A stretch of DNA of 64,000 nucleotides, taken from positions 2,741,001-2,805,000 of the forward strand of contig JADJXY010000002.1 in assembly GCA_016720065.1 (NCBI GenBank), written 5' to 3'. The position numbers were made by a program, and so were the translations under genes. Positions within the stretch are counted from its first letter, which is position 1; every line of letters begins with the position of its first letter. The DNA is from Betaproteobacteria bacterium (GTDB taxonomy: Bacteria; Pseudomonadota; Gammaproteobacteria; Burkholderiales; Rhodocyclaceae). Below, in pieces: positions 39,967-47,463 of the stretch. Below the pieces are notes generated by a model. It did no database searches, was not told the DNA's origin, and worked only from the letters and a program-made list of their open reading frames with translations.

Positions 39967-41805
39967 ATGTCGCAGCACACCGAGGATAAGGCCGCCAGCC
40001 TGCCCAATCCGGCCGAAATGGCCCAGACCTATGCCGAAGTCGCCCAGCGCGCTTCCCGGCTTCTCACCCAGTTCATGGAAAAGAAGGCCAAGGATGGCGT
40101 CGATGCGCCTTCCGACGAACTCGGGGTCGCCAAGGCCTTCATGGATCTGTCTGCCCACCTGCTGGCCAATCCCTACAAGCTGGCCCAGACCCAGATGAAC
40201 ATGATGTGGGACTACTTCTCCCTCTGGCAGGGCAGCATGATGAAGATGATGGGCATGCCGGTCACCGGCCCCGTCGCCTCGCCCAAGAAGGGGGACAATC
40301 GCTTCCGGGACGAGGACTGGGAACAGCATTTCCTCTTCGATTTCATCAAGCAGTCCTACCTCATCACCGCGCGCCACCTGCACGACACCGTGAGCGGCGC
40401 CGAGGGCCTCGACGAGCACACCCAGCAGAAGGTCAATTTCTTCACCCGCCAGTACATCGACGCCCTGTCGCCGTCCAACTTCGCCCTGACCAACCCGGAA
40501 GTGTTCCGCGAAACGGTCAAGAGCCACGGCCAGAACCTCATCAAGGGGCTCAACAACCTGCTGCACGACGTCGAGCAGGGCGATGGTCAGTTGCGCATCC
40601 GCATGACCGATACGGCGGCCTTCGAGATGGGCAAGAACGTGGCCACCACTCCGGGCAAGGTCATTTTCCAGAACGAGCTGTTCCAGCTCATCCAGTACGA
40701 CCCCACCACCAAGGACCAGTACAAGAAGCCCTTCCTCATCGTCCCGCCCTGGATCAACAAGTACTACATCCTCGATCTGCGCGAAAAGAATTCCCTGGTC
40801 AAGTGGGCGACCGACCAGGGCCACACCACCTTCATCATGTCCTGGATCAATCCGGACGAGAAGCTGGCCCAGAAGAGCTTCGAGAACTACCTGCTGCAAG
40901 GTTCCGTGGAAGCTCTCAATCAGGTCTGCGCCCACACCGGCGAGGACAGCGTCAACATGGCCGGCTACTGCCTGGGCGGTACCCTGCTCATGACCACCCT
41001 GGCCTACCTGACCGGCAAGAAGGACAAGCGGGTCAATTCCGCCACCTTCTTCACCACCATGCTCAATTTCTCCGAGCCGGGCGAACTGGGCGTCTTCCTG
41101 GACGAGAACGCGGTCGCCGGTCTGGAAAAGAAGATGGCCGAGCGCGGCTACCTGGAAGGCACCGAGATGGCCGGCACCTTCAACATGCTGCGGGCCAACG
41201 ACCTCATCTGGTCCTTCGTGGTCAACAACTACCTGATGGGCAAGGATCCCTTCCCCTTCGACCTGCTCTACTGGAACTCCGATTCCACGCGCATGCCGGC
41301 GGCCATGCACAGTTTCTACCTGCGCAATATGTACCTGGGCAACAAGCTCAAGGATCCGGGCGGCATCACCCTGGACGGCGTCAAGATCGACATCGGCAAG
41401 GTCAAGACCCCCTGCTACTTCATCTCGACCATCGAGGATCACATCGCTCCGTGGAAGAGCACCTACATGGGCGCCTGCCTGCCTTCGGGCAAGACCAAGT
41501 TCGTGCTGGGCGGTTCCGGTCACATCGCCGGCATCGTCAATCCCCCGGTGGCCAACAAGTACGGCTACTGGGTCAATGACGCCACCGACGGCAACCTGCC
41601 CGAGAGTCCCGAGGACTTCCTGGCCGGCGCCACCCAGAACGCCGGTTCCTGGTGGACCCACTGGCACGCCTGGGTCACCGGCCTGCCCGGTGGCAGCGCC
41701 CAGGTTTCCGCCCGTGCTCCGGGCAAGGGCAAGCTCAAGGTGCTGGAAGATGCTCCAGGTAGCTACGTCAAGTTCCGCCTCGACGCCCAGAAGAAGGTGA
41801 AGTAA
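39967..41805 (+). CDS. phaC: Class I polyhydroxyalkanoate synthase
   Basis: 612-aa class I PHA synthase that polymerises 3-hydroxyacyl-CoA, mainly 3-hydroxybutyryl-CoA. The lipase-like box GYCLGG places the nucleophile at Cys335; the acid lies in IEDHIAPW and the His in GSGHIAGIVNPP. The N-terminal helical domain and IVPPWINKYYILDLREKNS are typical. AGAGGGAG precedes the ATG. It is followed by a strong terminator and not by phaA or phaB. Storage granule synthesis is expected. Confidence 0.96.
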   Translation: MSQHTEDKAASLPNPAEMAQTYAEVAQRASRLLTQFMEKKAKDGVDAPSDELGVAKAFMDLSAHLLANPYKLAQTQMNMMWDYFSLWQGSMMKMMGMPVTGPVASPKKGDNRFRDEDWEQHFLFDFIKQSYLITARHLHDTVSGAEGLDEHTQQKVNFFTRQYIDALSPSNFALTNPEVFRETVKSHGQNLIKGLNNLLHDVEQGDGQLRIRMTDTAAFEMGKNVATTPGKVIFQNELFQLIQYDPTTKDQYKKPFLIVPPWINKYYILDLREKNSLVKWATDQGHTTFIMSWINPDEKLAQKSFENYLLQGSVEALNQVCAHTGEDSVNMAGYCLGGTLLMTTLAYLTGKKDKRVNSATFFTTMLNFSEPGELGVFLDENAVAGLEKKMAERGYLEGTEMAGTFNMLRANDLIWSFVVNNYLMGKDPFPFDLLYWNSDSTRMPAAMHSFYLRNMYLGNKLKDPGGITLDGVKIDIGKVKTPCYFISTIEDHIAPWKSTYMGACLPSGKTKFVLGGSGHIAGIVNPPVANKYGYWVNDATDGNLPESPEDFLAGATQNAGSWWTHWHAWVTGLPGGSAQVSARAPGKGKLKVLEDAPGSYVKFRLDAQKKVK

Positions 41806-41827
41806 GCGGCGCAGGCTGCAAAACGGA

Positions 41828-41860
41828 AAGGCCCGCGTCCACGACGCGGGCCTTCTTCTT
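41828..41860 (+). terminator. Intrinsic terminator after phaC
   Basis: AAGGCCCGCGT (41828-41838) and ACGCGGGCCTT (41844-41854) form an 11-bp GC-rich stem followed by CTTCTT. It lies 22 bp past phaC and before the end of the facing OmpA-like gene, so it may act both ways. Confidence 0.85.
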
Positions 41861-41901
41861 TGCAGCGCCCGGTACGAGCGCCGGTGGGCGGCAGGAGGGC
41901 G

Positions 41902-42372
41902 CTACTGCACCCGAATTTCCACCCGTCGACCTTCTTCGGGGCTGCCGCTGCCCACCGTGGTTTCCGGTTTGCGCAGCTTGATGCGATCCGCGGCGACGCC
42001 GCCGGCGACCAGGGCATCCTTGACCGACTCGGCGCGTTTGCGGGCCAGTTCGGCGTTCTGGGCCGCATCCCCCGAGGGATCATGAAAGCCGGAAAGGAGC
42101 ACGATGGACCCCGTCTTGGCCGCCAGTGCTTCTAGGGTACGCCCCACGACCGCCTGGTCGGCGGCGTCGAGTTGGGCCTTGCCCACGGCGAAATACACCT
42201 TGGCCAGGGCCTCGCCCACGGGGGCGACTTCGCCTTCCACCACCGGCGTCTGGGGCACGACTGCGCCCTTGCCGGCACTCGCCCCGTAGATGGCCGCGGT
42301 GGCCGCCAGCATGATGCCGGCCAGTGCGCCCACAAAAACTGCTGTGTTCTCGTCGTCGTCGTTTGCTGCCAT
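41902..42372 (-). CDS. OmpA-family C-terminal domain protein with membrane anchor
   Basis: 156-aa protein. An N-terminal transmembrane segment (VFVGALAGIMLAATAAIYGASA, about 12-33) is followed by an OmpA/MotB-like peptidoglycan-binding domain: KVYFAVGKAQLDAADQAVV, LSGFHDPSGDAAQNAELARKRAESVKDAL, ending RRVEIRV. The HDPSGD variant keeps the fold's loop. It probably ties membrane to wall; partner unknown. A -10-like TACAAT on this strand at 42412-42407 lies about 35 bp upstream of the start. Confidence 0.84.
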   Translation of the reverse strand: MAANDDDENTAVFVGALAGIMLAATAAIYGASAGKGAVVPQTPVVEGEVAPVGEALAKVYFAVGKAQLDAADQAVVGRTLEALAAKTGSIVLLSGFHDPSGDAAQNAELARKRAESVKDALVAGGVAADRIKLRKPETTVGSGSPEEGRRVEIRVQ

Positions 42373-42406
42373 GGCAGACTACCCTTCGCAAAAAATTGGA
42401 ACGGCG

Positions 42407-42412
42407 ATTGTA
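42407..42412 (-). promoter_or_regulatory. -10-like box before the OmpA-like gene
   Basis: TACAAT on the minus strand, about 35 bp before the ATG at 42372, with GAAGGG as ribosome site between them. No convincing -35 hexamer is seen. The rest of the 230-bp region 42373-42602 holds no recognisable gene or repeat. Confidence 0.4.
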
Positions 42413-42602
42413 GCCCGACTACGGTAAGACCAGCCCGTGCAATGCGTTTGTCGAAGGACTCCAGAACTCCCGTGCGAGGCGCTTCGCCTCCCCCGCCCGA
42501 GTGCGAAGGGGGGCGATGCAACCGCCTGCAATTTGGGGAGTCGAACGAGCGTCGGCCACGCATCGCGGACCGTCCCCCCGCCCATTCTCAAGGAGGCCCA
42601 CC

Positions 42603-42896
42603 ATGTTTGAATCCCCGGTCGTCAGCGTCCACATCCCCCTGGCTCTGCGTTGCCATACCGGAGGCGCCGAGGAAGTGACCGTCAGCGGAGATACCGTGGG
42701 TGACGCCTTCTCTGCCCTCGACCATGAACACCCCGGTGTGCTGGGCCGGGTCCTGGAGCCTGGTTCAGCGGCGCCGCGCGCGGGTTATCGCATCTTTCTC
42801 GGCAGCCAGAACATCATGGTCCTGCAGGGGCTGGATACCCCCATCGGGACCGAGGAAGTCGTCAGCATCGTCGCCCCGGCCGGCCTCTCCAATTGA
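42603..42896 (+). CDS. MoaD/ThiS-family ubiquitin-like protein without terminal diglycine
   Basis: 97-aa protein with the beta-grasp pattern of MoaD/ThiS sulfur carriers: VSVHIPLALRCHTGGAEEV, TVGDAFSALDHEHPGVLGRVL, RAGYRIFLGSQNIMVLQGL, and EEVVSIVAPAGLSN at the end. The normal C-terminal GG needed for adenylation is missing; the last residues are AGLSN. It may be inactive as a carrier, need processing, or have a binding role. AGGAGG precedes the ATG at good spacing. It lies upstream of liuC, with a hairpin between. Confidence 0.7.
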   Translation: MFESPVVSVHIPLALRCHTGGAEEVTVSGDTVGDAFSALDHEHPGVLGRVLEPGSAAPRAGYRIFLGSQNIMVLQGLDTPIGTEEVVSIVAPAGLSN

Positions 42897-42933
42897 GGGT
42901 TGGTCGACCATTCCCGGGCTCCCTGGCCTGACC

Positions 42934-42963
42934 GGTCTTCTGAACCCATGAGTTCAGAAGACC
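42934..42963. terminator. 12-bp perfect hairpin between the MoaD-like gene and liuC
   Basis: GGTCTTCTGAAC (42934-42945) and GTTCAGAAGACC (42952-42963) are perfect complements with a six-base loop. No T-run follows, so a simple terminator is not certain. It ends 25 bp before the liuC ATG, where it could affect translation or act as a protein-binding site. Confidence 0.5.
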
Positions 42964-42988
42964 CACCTGCTTGAAGAAGCCCGAATCC

Positions 42989-43780
42989 ATGCCCTACCAG
43001 ACCCTCGAACTAGAATCCACCGGCCCCATCGCCACCCTGTGGATGAACCGCCCCACGGTTCACAACGCCTTCGACGCCACCCTCGTCGCCGAGCTCGCTG
43101 CCGCCTGCCTCGGCCTGGACGCGGACCCGGCCATCCGCGTGGTGATCCTCGCCGGCCGCGGCAGGAGCTTCTCCGCCGGCGCCGACCTGCAGTGGATGCA
43201 ACGCGCCGCCGCTCGGGACACCGACGCCAACCTCGCCGAGGCCCGCGCTCTTGCCCGCATGCTGCGCTCCCTGGCCGAGATGAAGAAGCCCACCGTCGCC
43301 CGCATCCAGGGTGCCGCCCTGGGTGGGGGCACGGGCCTGGCGGCGGCCTGTGACATCGCCGTGGCTTCAGCCGACGCCGTCTTCGCCACCTCCGAAGTGC
43401 GTCTGGGCATCATCCCGGCCACCATTTCTCCCTACGTCTTGCGCGCCATAGGCGCCCGCCAGGCCCTGCGCTACTTTCAGACCGGCGAGCGCATCGACGC
43501 CGCCCGGGCCAGGGAGATCGGCCTGGTGCACGAGGTCGTCGCCCCGGAGGAGCTCGACGCCAAGGTGGCGGAGATTGCCGCAACCCTGTTGCTTGGCGGG
43601 CCCCAGGCCCAGGCCGCCGCCAAGGAGCTGATCCGGGCGGTCGATCACCAACCGGTCAACGACAATCTGCTCGAAGACACCGCCCACCGCATTGCCCACC
43701 TGCGGGCCGCGCCGGAGGGCCGGGAGGGCGTGGCCGCCTTTCTGGAAAAACGCTTACCAGCCTGGGCGGAAAAGGACTGA
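42989..43780 (+). CDS. liuC: Methylglutaconyl-CoA hydratase (enoyl-CoA hydratase family)
   Basis: 263-aa crotonase-fold enzyme with the CoA-oxyanion motifs SFSAGADLQWMQ and ALGGGTGLAAACDIAVAS, then SEVRLGIIPATISPYVL. Within the liu set it should hydrate 3-methylglutaconyl-CoA to HMG-CoA. I choose the ATG at 42989 since similarity begins there; a TTG 18 bp upstream also reads in frame. The stop is 2 bp before the small duplicated reading frame that precedes liuD. Confidence 0.88.
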   Translation: MPYQTLELESTGPIATLWMNRPTVHNAFDATLVAELAAACLGLDADPAIRVVILAGRGRSFSAGADLQWMQRAAARDTDANLAEARALARMLRSLAEMKKPTVARIQGAALGGGTGLAAACDIAVASADAVFATSEVRLGIIPATISPYVLRAIGARQALRYFQTGERIDAARAREIGLVHEVVAPEELDAKVAEIAATLLLGGPQAQAAAKELIRAVDHQPVNDNLLEDTAHRIAHLRAAPEGREGVAAFLEKRLPAWAEKD

Positions 43781-43782
43781 GG

Positions 43783-43908
43783 ATGTTCGACAAAATCCTC
43801 ATCGCCAACCGAGGTGACCAGCCCCGCAGGGGTGCAGCGACGCAGGCACATCGCCGGAGAGCGCGCAGCGCTCTGGCGATCTCGCCCCGGAGAGCCGCCT
43901 GTGTTTGA
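43783..43908 (+). other. Small upstream reading frame repeating the liuD start
   Basis: The ATG at 43783, after a good GGACTGAGG ribosome site, encodes 41 codons whose first 11 (MFDKILIANRG) repeat the liuD N-terminus (MFEKILIANRG). DNA identity is 30 of 36 bases, with a 20-base identical core. The frame then runs out of phase through a GC-rich insert, which contains the near-palindrome CGCCGGAGAGCGC/GCGCTCTGGCG, and stops at 43906-43908, eight bases into liuD. It may be a relic of the former start or a translated leader coupled to liuD. Confidence 0.6.
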
Positions 43909-45904
43909 AAAAATCCTCATCGCCAACCGGGGCGAGATCGCCTGCCGGGTCATCCGCACCGCCCACCGCCTGGGCATCTGCACGGTGGCGGTCCATTCCG
44001 CGGCCGATGCCGAGGCCCGCCACGTGCGCCTGGCCGACGAGGCGGTGCTCATCGGGCCCGCCGCGGCGCGGGATTCCTACCTGGCCGGGGAAAAGATCAT
44101 CGCCGCCGCCCAGCGTACCGGCGCCCAGGCCATCCACCCGGGCTACGGCTTTCTCTCGGAAAACGCCGACTTTGCCGAAGCCTGTGCCGCCGCGGGTCTG
44201 ACATTCATCGGCCCGCCACCGGCGGCCACTCGCGCCATGGGGTCGAAGGCGGCGGCCAAGGCCCTGATGGCGGCGGCCGGGGTGCCCGTCACCCCCGGCT
44301 ACCACGGCGACGACCAGGACGCCGCCCGCTTGCAGCAGGAGGCAGACACCCTCGGCTACCCGCTGCTGATCAAGGCGGTGGCCGGTGGGGGCGGCAAGGG
44401 CATGCGCCTGGTCGAATGCAGTGCGGACTTCCCCTCCGCCCTGGCCGCCTGCCAGCGGGAGGCCGCTGCCGGCTTCGGTGACGCCCGGGTGCTGCTGGAG
44501 AAATACATCGTCCGGCCCCGCCACATCGAAATCCAGGTCTTCGCCGACGGCCACGGCAACTGTATCCATCTCTTCGAGCGGGATTGTTCCGTACAGCGCC
44601 GCCACCAGAAGTTGCTGGAGGAGGCGCCGGCTCCGGGCATGACGCCGGAACGCCGGCGGTGCATGGGCGAGGCCGCTGTGGCCGCCGCCAAGGCCGTGGG
44701 CTACGTCGGCGCAGGCACGGTGGAATTCATCGCCCGCCAGGACGGCAGCTTTTACTTCATGGAAATGAACACCCGTCTGCAGGTGGAGCACCCGGTCACC
44801 GAGATGATCACTGGCCAGGATCTGGTGGAATGGCAGCTGCGCGTCGCCGGCGGGGAACCCCTGCCGCTTGCCCAGGAGCAGTTGGAGATGCGCGGCCACG
44901 CCATCGAGGCCCGGCTCTACGCCGAGGACGCCGACCGGGGCTTTCTCCCCGCTACCGGGCGCCTCGTCCGCCTGAGAACACCGCGGGAAACCCTCCACGT
45001 GCGCGTCGATGCCGGGGTCGACGAGGGCGACGAGATCACGCCCCACTACGACCCCCTGCTCGCCAAGCTCATCGTCTGGGACGAAGACCGGGAGCGCGCC
45101 CTCACCCGCCTGCGCCGGGCCCTGGCGGACACCCAGGTGGCCGGGGTCGCCACCAACGTCGGCTTCCTCTCCCGGGTCGCGGCCTGCCCGGCTTTCGCCA
45201 GTGCCGACCTGGACACCGGGCTCATCGAGCGCCAGCGGGATTTCCTCTTCCCCGCCCCCCAGACCCTGCCGCGGGACGTGCTGCTGGTGGCCGCCGTCGG
45301 CGAGCTGCTGTGGGAGCGCCACAGCGCCCGGGAGGCGGCGCGGGGCGGCAGCGACCCCGGCTCCCCCTGGCACGCCCGGGATGGCTGGCGCCTCAACCTC
45401 TCCTCCACCCGCATCCTGGGATTTCGCAGCGGCGACACGCTGATCGAGGCCCAGGTGCGCTACGACCGGGAGCACTGGCACATCACCCTCGACGGGGTGA
45501 GCACCGTCGCCCGCGGCTGCAAGCTGGGAGGCGACCGCCTGGCCGTGGAGACGGACGACCGGCGCCTGCTGGCCAGCGTCGTCGCCGCGGACGACAAGCG
45601 CTACATCTTTCTCGCCGGCATGACCTACGTGCTGCGCCGGGACGACCCCCTGCACCTGGTGGAAGCCGGCGGCCATGCCGGCGGCGGCCTCACCGCCCCC
45701 ATGCCGGGCAAGGTGGTGGCCCTGGTGGCGCCCCTCGGCGAGCCGGTGGAAAAGGGCGCGCCGCTGCTCATCCTGGAAGCGATGAAGATGGAACACACCC
45801 TCACCGCGCCGGAGGCGGGTTGCGTCGAGGCGTACCGCTACGGCGTCGGCGAGCGGGTCGAGGAAGGCGCCGCACTGCTTGAATTCACGCCGCACCGGGC
45901 TTAG
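43901..45904 (+). CDS. liuD: Methylcrotonyl-CoA carboxylase, biotin-carrying subunit
   Basis: 667-aa protein: biotin carboxylase N-domain (start FEKILIANRGEIACRV), ATP-grasp region with GGGGKGMRLV and FMEMNTRLQVEHPVTEMITG, and a C-terminal biotinyl domain with the biotin Lys629 in EAMKMEHT. It carboxylates biotin for transfer by LiuB to 3-methylcrotonyl-CoA. The GTG start lacks a clean ribosome site, which is upstream at the duplicated small frame, so translation may be coupled to it. Its stop is directly followed by an operator-like dyad. Confidence 0.93.
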   Translation: MFEKILIANRGEIACRVIRTAHRLGICTVAVHSAADAEARHVRLADEAVLIGPAAARDSYLAGEKIIAAAQRTGAQAIHPGYGFLSENADFAEACAAAGLTFIGPPPAATRAMGSKAAAKALMAAAGVPVTPGYHGDDQDAARLQQEADTLGYPLLIKAVAGGGGKGMRLVECSADFPSALAACQREAAAGFGDARVLLEKYIVRPRHIEIQVFADGHGNCIHLFERDCSVQRRHQKLLEEAPAPGMTPERRRCMGEAAVAAAKAVGYVGAGTVEFIARQDGSFYFMEMNTRLQVEHPVTEMITGQDLVEWQLRVAGGEPLPLAQEQLEMRGHAIEARLYAEDADRGFLPATGRLVRLRTPRETLHVRVDAGVDEGDEITPHYDPLLAKLIVWDEDRERALTRLRRALADTQVAGVATNVGFLSRVAACPAFASADLDTGLIERQRDFLFPAPQTLPRDVLLVAAVGELLWERHSAREAARGGSDPGSPWHARDGWRLNLSSTRILGFRSGDTLIEAQVRYDREHWHITLDGVSTVARGCKLGGDRLAVETDDRRLLASVVAADDKRYIFLAGMTYVLRRDDPLHLVEAGGHAGGGLTAPMPGKVVALVAPLGEPVEKGAPLLILEAMKMEHTLTAPEAGCVEAYRYGVGERVEEGAALLEFTPHRA

Positions 45905-45920
45905 TATTACGGATGTAATA
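45905..45920 (+). promoter_or_regulatory. Palindromic operator candidate before the AbrB-Doc module
   Basis: TATTAC (45905-45910), GGAT, GTAATA (45915-45920) is a perfect dyad starting at the base after the liuD stop codon and 18 bp before the antitoxin ATG. AbrB-type antitoxins bind such AT-rich dyads. It is AT-rich in a GC-rich setting, so it may also hold the module's own promoter. Confidence 0.6.
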
Positions 45921-45938
45921 ACACCCCGGGAGATCGCC

Positions 45939-46163
45939 ATGCATGCCCTCAAACTGACCCAGATCGGCAATTCCGTCGGCCTCGTGTTGCCGAAGGAACT
46001 GCTTTCCTTGCTGCAAGTCGAGAAGGGAGACACGCTTTACGCCACGCGGACGCCGGACGGCGTGCGCCTGACCCCCTTCGATCCTGCTTTCGAGGAGCAA
46101 ATGAAGGCGGCCCGGGGAATCATGAAGGCCCGGCGCAACGTCCTGCATGAACTGGCCAAATGA
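45939..46163 (+). CDS. AbrB/MazE-type antitoxin
   Basis: 74-aa swapped-hairpin AbrB-like protein: LKLTQIGNSVGLVLPKELLSLLQVEKGDTLYATRT in the DNA-binding part, then an acidic/basic toxin-binding tail. The ATG at 45939 follows CCCGGGAGAT; an in-frame ATG within liuD is ignored. It overlaps the Doc-type toxin by 4 bp, the usual order antitoxin-toxin. Likely autoregulated through the dyad just upstream. Confidence 0.85.
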   Translation: MHALKLTQIGNSVGLVLPKELLSLLQVEKGDTLYATRTPDGVRLTPFDPAFEEQMKAARGIMKARRNVLHELAK

Positions 46164-46561
46164 ATCCGGCCTGGGTCTGGATCGAGGACGCCGTGGTGCT
46201 GGCAGTCCACGACGAGCAGTTGGCGGAACACGGGGGTGCCGCCGGCACCCGCGATGCCGGTCTCCTCGCGTCCGCCCTTGCCAGACCCCAGCAACTCGCA
46301 GCCTATGGCGAACCGCCGCCCGGCGTGCACGCCCTGGCTGCCGCCTACGCCTACGGAATCGCCCGCAACCACCCCTTCATTGATGGCAACAAACGCACCG
46401 CCTTTGTCTGCGCCGAGCTTTTTCTCGTCCTCAACGGCTGGCGGCTGACGGCAAGCGACGCCGACTGCGTAACCCGCATGCTTGCCCTCGCCGCCGGCGA
46501 CCTCGACGAAGCTGCCTTCGCCGCCTGGCTGCGGGCCGGCAGCCTCGAGTGCCGCCCATGA
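46160..46561 (+). CDS. Death-on-curing (Doc) type Fic-fold toxin
   Basis: 133-aa Fic-fold protein with the core motif HPFIDGNKRTA at residues 71-81 (His71). Family Doc proteins phosphorylate elongation factor Tu and stop translation until bound by the antitoxin. The length matches Doc. The start overlaps the antitoxin (ATGA) and the stop overlaps the liuE ATG (46558-46561), so the whole module sits seamlessly inside the liuD-liuE chain. Confidence 0.9.
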   Translation: MNPAWVWIEDAVVLAVHDEQLAEHGGAAGTRDAGLLASALARPQQLAAYGEPPPGVHALAAAYAYGIARNHPFIDGNKRTAFVCAELFLVLNGWRLTASDADCVTRMLALAAGDLDEAAFAAWLRAGSLECRP

Positions 46562-47463
46562 CCCTGCCCGAACGCGTGCGCATCGTCGAAGTCGGCCCCC
46601 GGGACGGCCTGCAGAACGAGAAGCAACTCGTCCCCACCGCCACCAAGGTCGAGCTGATCGAACGCCTGGCCGCCGCCGGCCTGTCGGCGGTGGAAGCCAC
46701 CGCCTTCGTCTCGCCCAGATGGGTGCCGCAGATGGGCGACGCCGCCGCGGTCATGCACAGCCTCACCCGCCGCGCCGGGGTGGATTACCCCGTGCTGGTG
46801 CCCAACCTGAAGGGTTTCGACGCAGCGGTGGAGGCCGGCGCCACCGAGGTGGCGGTGTTCGCGGCGGCCTCCGAAACCTTTTCGCACAAGAACATCAACT
46901 GCTCCGTGGCCGAAAGCCTGAAGCGCTTCGAACCGGTCATCTGCGCCGCCACGGCGCTGGACCTCAAGGTGCGGGGCTACGTCTCCTGCGTCGTCGGCTG
47001 TCCCTACGAGGGGGCGGTGGCGCCGGAGAAGGTCGCCGCCGTCGCCCGTACCCTGGCCACCATGGGCTGCTACGAGGTCTCCCTGGGCGACACCATCGGC
47101 GTCGGCAACCCGGCCTGCGTCAGCCGACTGATCGAGGCCTGCGCCCGGGAAGTCCCCATAAAACGTCTGGCCGGCCACTACCACGACACCTACGGCATGG
47201 CCGTCGCCAACATCCATGCTTCCCTGCAACTGGGCATGGCCACCTTCGACAGCTCCGTCGCCGGCCTCGGCGGCTGCCCCTATGCCCCCGGCGCCAGTGG
47301 CAATGTGGCCACCGAGGACGTGGCCTGGCTGCTGGCGGGGCTAGGCATCCCCACGGGTATCGATCTGGACGCCCTGGTGGCCGTCGGTACCTGGATTGCG
47401 GAAGTCCTCGGCCGTCCCAGCGGCTCCCGCGCCGGCCGCGCCCTGGCGGCAAGGGGCGTCTGA
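46558..47463 (+). CDS. liuE: Hydroxymethylglutaryl-CoA lyase
   Basis: 301-aa TIM-barrel lyase splitting HMG-CoA into acetoacetate and acetyl-CoA, the last step of the leucine route. Motifs are VEVGPRDGLQNEK-type start (IVEVGPRDGLQNE), EATAFVSPRWVPQM, GDTIGVGNP, HYHDTYGMAVAN and the active Cys loop GLGGCPYAPGASGNVATED. The ATG at 46558 overlaps the Doc toxin stop; a GTG-like start 9 bp earlier is not needed. Its stop overlaps the next gene (TGATG). Confidence 0.94.
   Translation: MTLPERVRIVEVGPRDGLQNEKQLVPTATKVELIERLAAAGLSAVEATAFVSPRWVPQMGDAAAVMHSLTRRAGVDYPVLVPNLKGFDAAVEAGATEVAVFAAASETFSHKNINCSVAESLKRFEPVICAATALDLKVRGYVSCVVGCPYEGAVAPEKVAAVARTLATMGCYEVSLGDTIGVGNPACVSRLIEACAREVPIKRLAGHYHDTYGMAVANIHASLQLGMATFDSSVAGLGGCPYAPGASGNVATEDVAWLLAGLGIPTGIDLDALVAVGTWIAEVLGRPSGSRAGRALAARGV

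Noticed and set aside
39892..41667. 591-codon minus-strand frame opposite phaC
   Set aside because: Antisense of PHA synthase; composition typical of shadow frames.
43799..46033. 744-codon minus-strand open frame opposite liuD
   Set aside because: Antisense shadow of a GC-rich gene; the biotin carboxylase on the plus strand explains the region.
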